Below, one piece after another: positions 4,752 through 5,158 of a stretch of 5,158 nt of DNA. Below the pieces are notes generated by a model. That model made no database searches. It saw only the letters and a list, made by a program, of their open reading frames with translations, and was not told the origin of the DNA. The translations under genes were made by a program, and so were the position numbers. Origin of the DNA: Bacteroidota bacterium (lineage in GTDB: Bacteria > Bacteroidota > Bacteroidia > Chitinophagales > Chitinophagaceae); NCBI GenBank assembly GCA_028875955.1, contig JAGWTX010000204.1:1-5158 (forward strand), in the 5' to 3' direction. Every line of letters starts with the position of its first letter. Within the stretch, counting starts at the first letter, position 1.

Positions 4752-4785
4752 AAAAAACAAAAAAAGAGACCTGACCGGTCTCTTT
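4752..4785 (-). terminator. Intrinsic terminator of the nucleotidyltransferase gene
   Basis: On the minus strand AAAGAGACC, loop GGTCA, GGTCTCTTT form a 9-bp stem (4785-4777 with 4771-4763). A T-rich tail, TTTT-G-TTTTTT, follows to 4752. It starts 7 bases beyond the stop codon of the minus-strand gene at 4793. Confidence 0.88.
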
Positions 4786-4792
4786 CCATTGA

Positions 4793-5158
4793 TTATTTTC
4801 CCCAGAGGTCCGAAGGATATTCCCCGGAACCAATCAGTGCCTGTATGCTTGCATGCACACCTGGTGCATCTTCCTTATAAGTAACCCCGAACCATTTGGC
4901 GGAAGTAGGGATCACTTTTACTTTACCCTTGCCAGACTGTATAAAATATTTGGTAGCGGTAGGTATAAAAAACTCTGATTTGGGTTCATGGATATGCTGA
5001 TCCAGAAATATTTGAAACTGTTGTTCACAGAGGTCGATAAAACCCGGTGCGAAACAGAGATAGTTCATACTCACCAGGCTATCTTCTGAAACCTCATGCA
5101 GACCCGTAGCATCTTCATAGGTGATTTTACCGTCTTTTCCCCTGAAAATACTGGTTCG
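4793..5158 (-). CDS. Sugar-nucleotidyltransferase-like protein (NTP_transferase family), C-terminal part only
   Basis: The frame is open from the right edge to a TAA at 4793, so 121 C-terminal residues are visible and the start and catalytic N-terminus lie outside. Recognisable blocks are VSMNYLCFAPGF, KSEFFIPTATKYFI, GKVKVIPTSAKWFGVTYKED and IQALIGSGEYPSDLW. This pattern (an SMN.. F strand, SEFFIP, then a WFGVTYKED turn and a closing YP..LW) is what I associate with Bacteroidota nucleotidyltransferases of the sugar-phosphate NTP_transferase group, often found beside choline/aminoglycoside kinase-like genes in cell-surface sugar pathways. The diagnostic GxGTRxxP nucleotide loop would be in the missing N-terminus, so substrate and exact family cannot be assigned. 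The gene is convergent with the sigma/protease operon and has its own terminator. A shorter frame beginning at a GTG at 5074 is not the real start because the coding pattern continues to the window edge. Confidence 0.65.
   Translation of the reverse strand, partial: RTSIFRGKDGKITYEDATGLHEVSEDSLVSMNYLCFAPGFIDLCEQQFQIFLDQHIHEPKSEFFIPTATKYFIQSGKGKVKVIPTSAKWFGVTYKEDAPGVHASIQALIGSGEYPSDLWGK

Noticed and set aside
4627..4884. 85-codon plus-strand frame starting MKLKRAAQEV
   Set aside because: It runs through the minus-strand terminator and into the conserved C-terminus of the nucleotidyltransferase; the composition looks random and basic.
1..5158. CRISPR arrays, tRNA or rRNA genes, insertion sequence ends, phage or integrase genes
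   Set aside because: No regularly spaced direct repeats, cloverleaf-like segments, transposase motifs or target-site duplications were visible on either strand.

Overview
This window most likely comes from a Bacteroidota chromosome, probably Chitinophagaceae-like. The evidence is the A-rich leaders with weak or absent Shine-Dalgarno signals, TAnnTTTG-type -7 promoter elements, the QSxP form of the prephenate dehydratase ACT motif, a small KADST/VDTTK-rich lipoprotein, and an ECF sigma factor paired with a 'YLAGEM...NEREYFE' type anti-sigma domain. The placement is made by eye from motifs, not by a search.

Left part (1-2266, minus strand): an aromatic amino acid operon. Reading right to left, it has a candidate promoter, a 28-residue leader peptide carrying FFFFFYYFF, a small hairpin, a possible antiterminator, a strong intrinsic terminator, prephenate dehydratase (pheA), and, 3 bases later, a class I aminotransferase that runs off the left edge of the window. 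Leader peptide, terminator and competing pairing together look like a Phe(/Tyr)-sensing transcription attenuator. The enzymes fit the last steps of phenylalanine synthesis: prephenate to phenylpyruvate, then transamination.

Middle (2267-2849): a mostly noncoding stretch with a minus-strand terminator and a 59-residue repeat-rich lipoprotein on the minus strand. A shared upstream region with an imperfect inverted repeat and candidate divergent promoters separates it from the genes to the right.

Right part (2850-4583, plus strand): a two-gene operon. An ECF sigma factor with a GTG start is followed 4 bases later by a membrane protein that joins a cytoplasmic anti-sigma-like N-terminus, one transmembrane helix and a trypsin/HtrA-like serine protease domain with an intact His-Asp-Ser triad. 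A strong terminator closes the operon. This looks like a sigma/anti-sigma pair in which the outward-facing part of the anti-sigma is itself a protease.

Right edge (4752-5158, minus strand): the C-terminal 121 residues of a sugar-nucleotidyltransferase-like protein with its own terminator, convergent with the sigma operon. No tRNA, rRNA, CRISPR, insertion sequence or integrase was seen.
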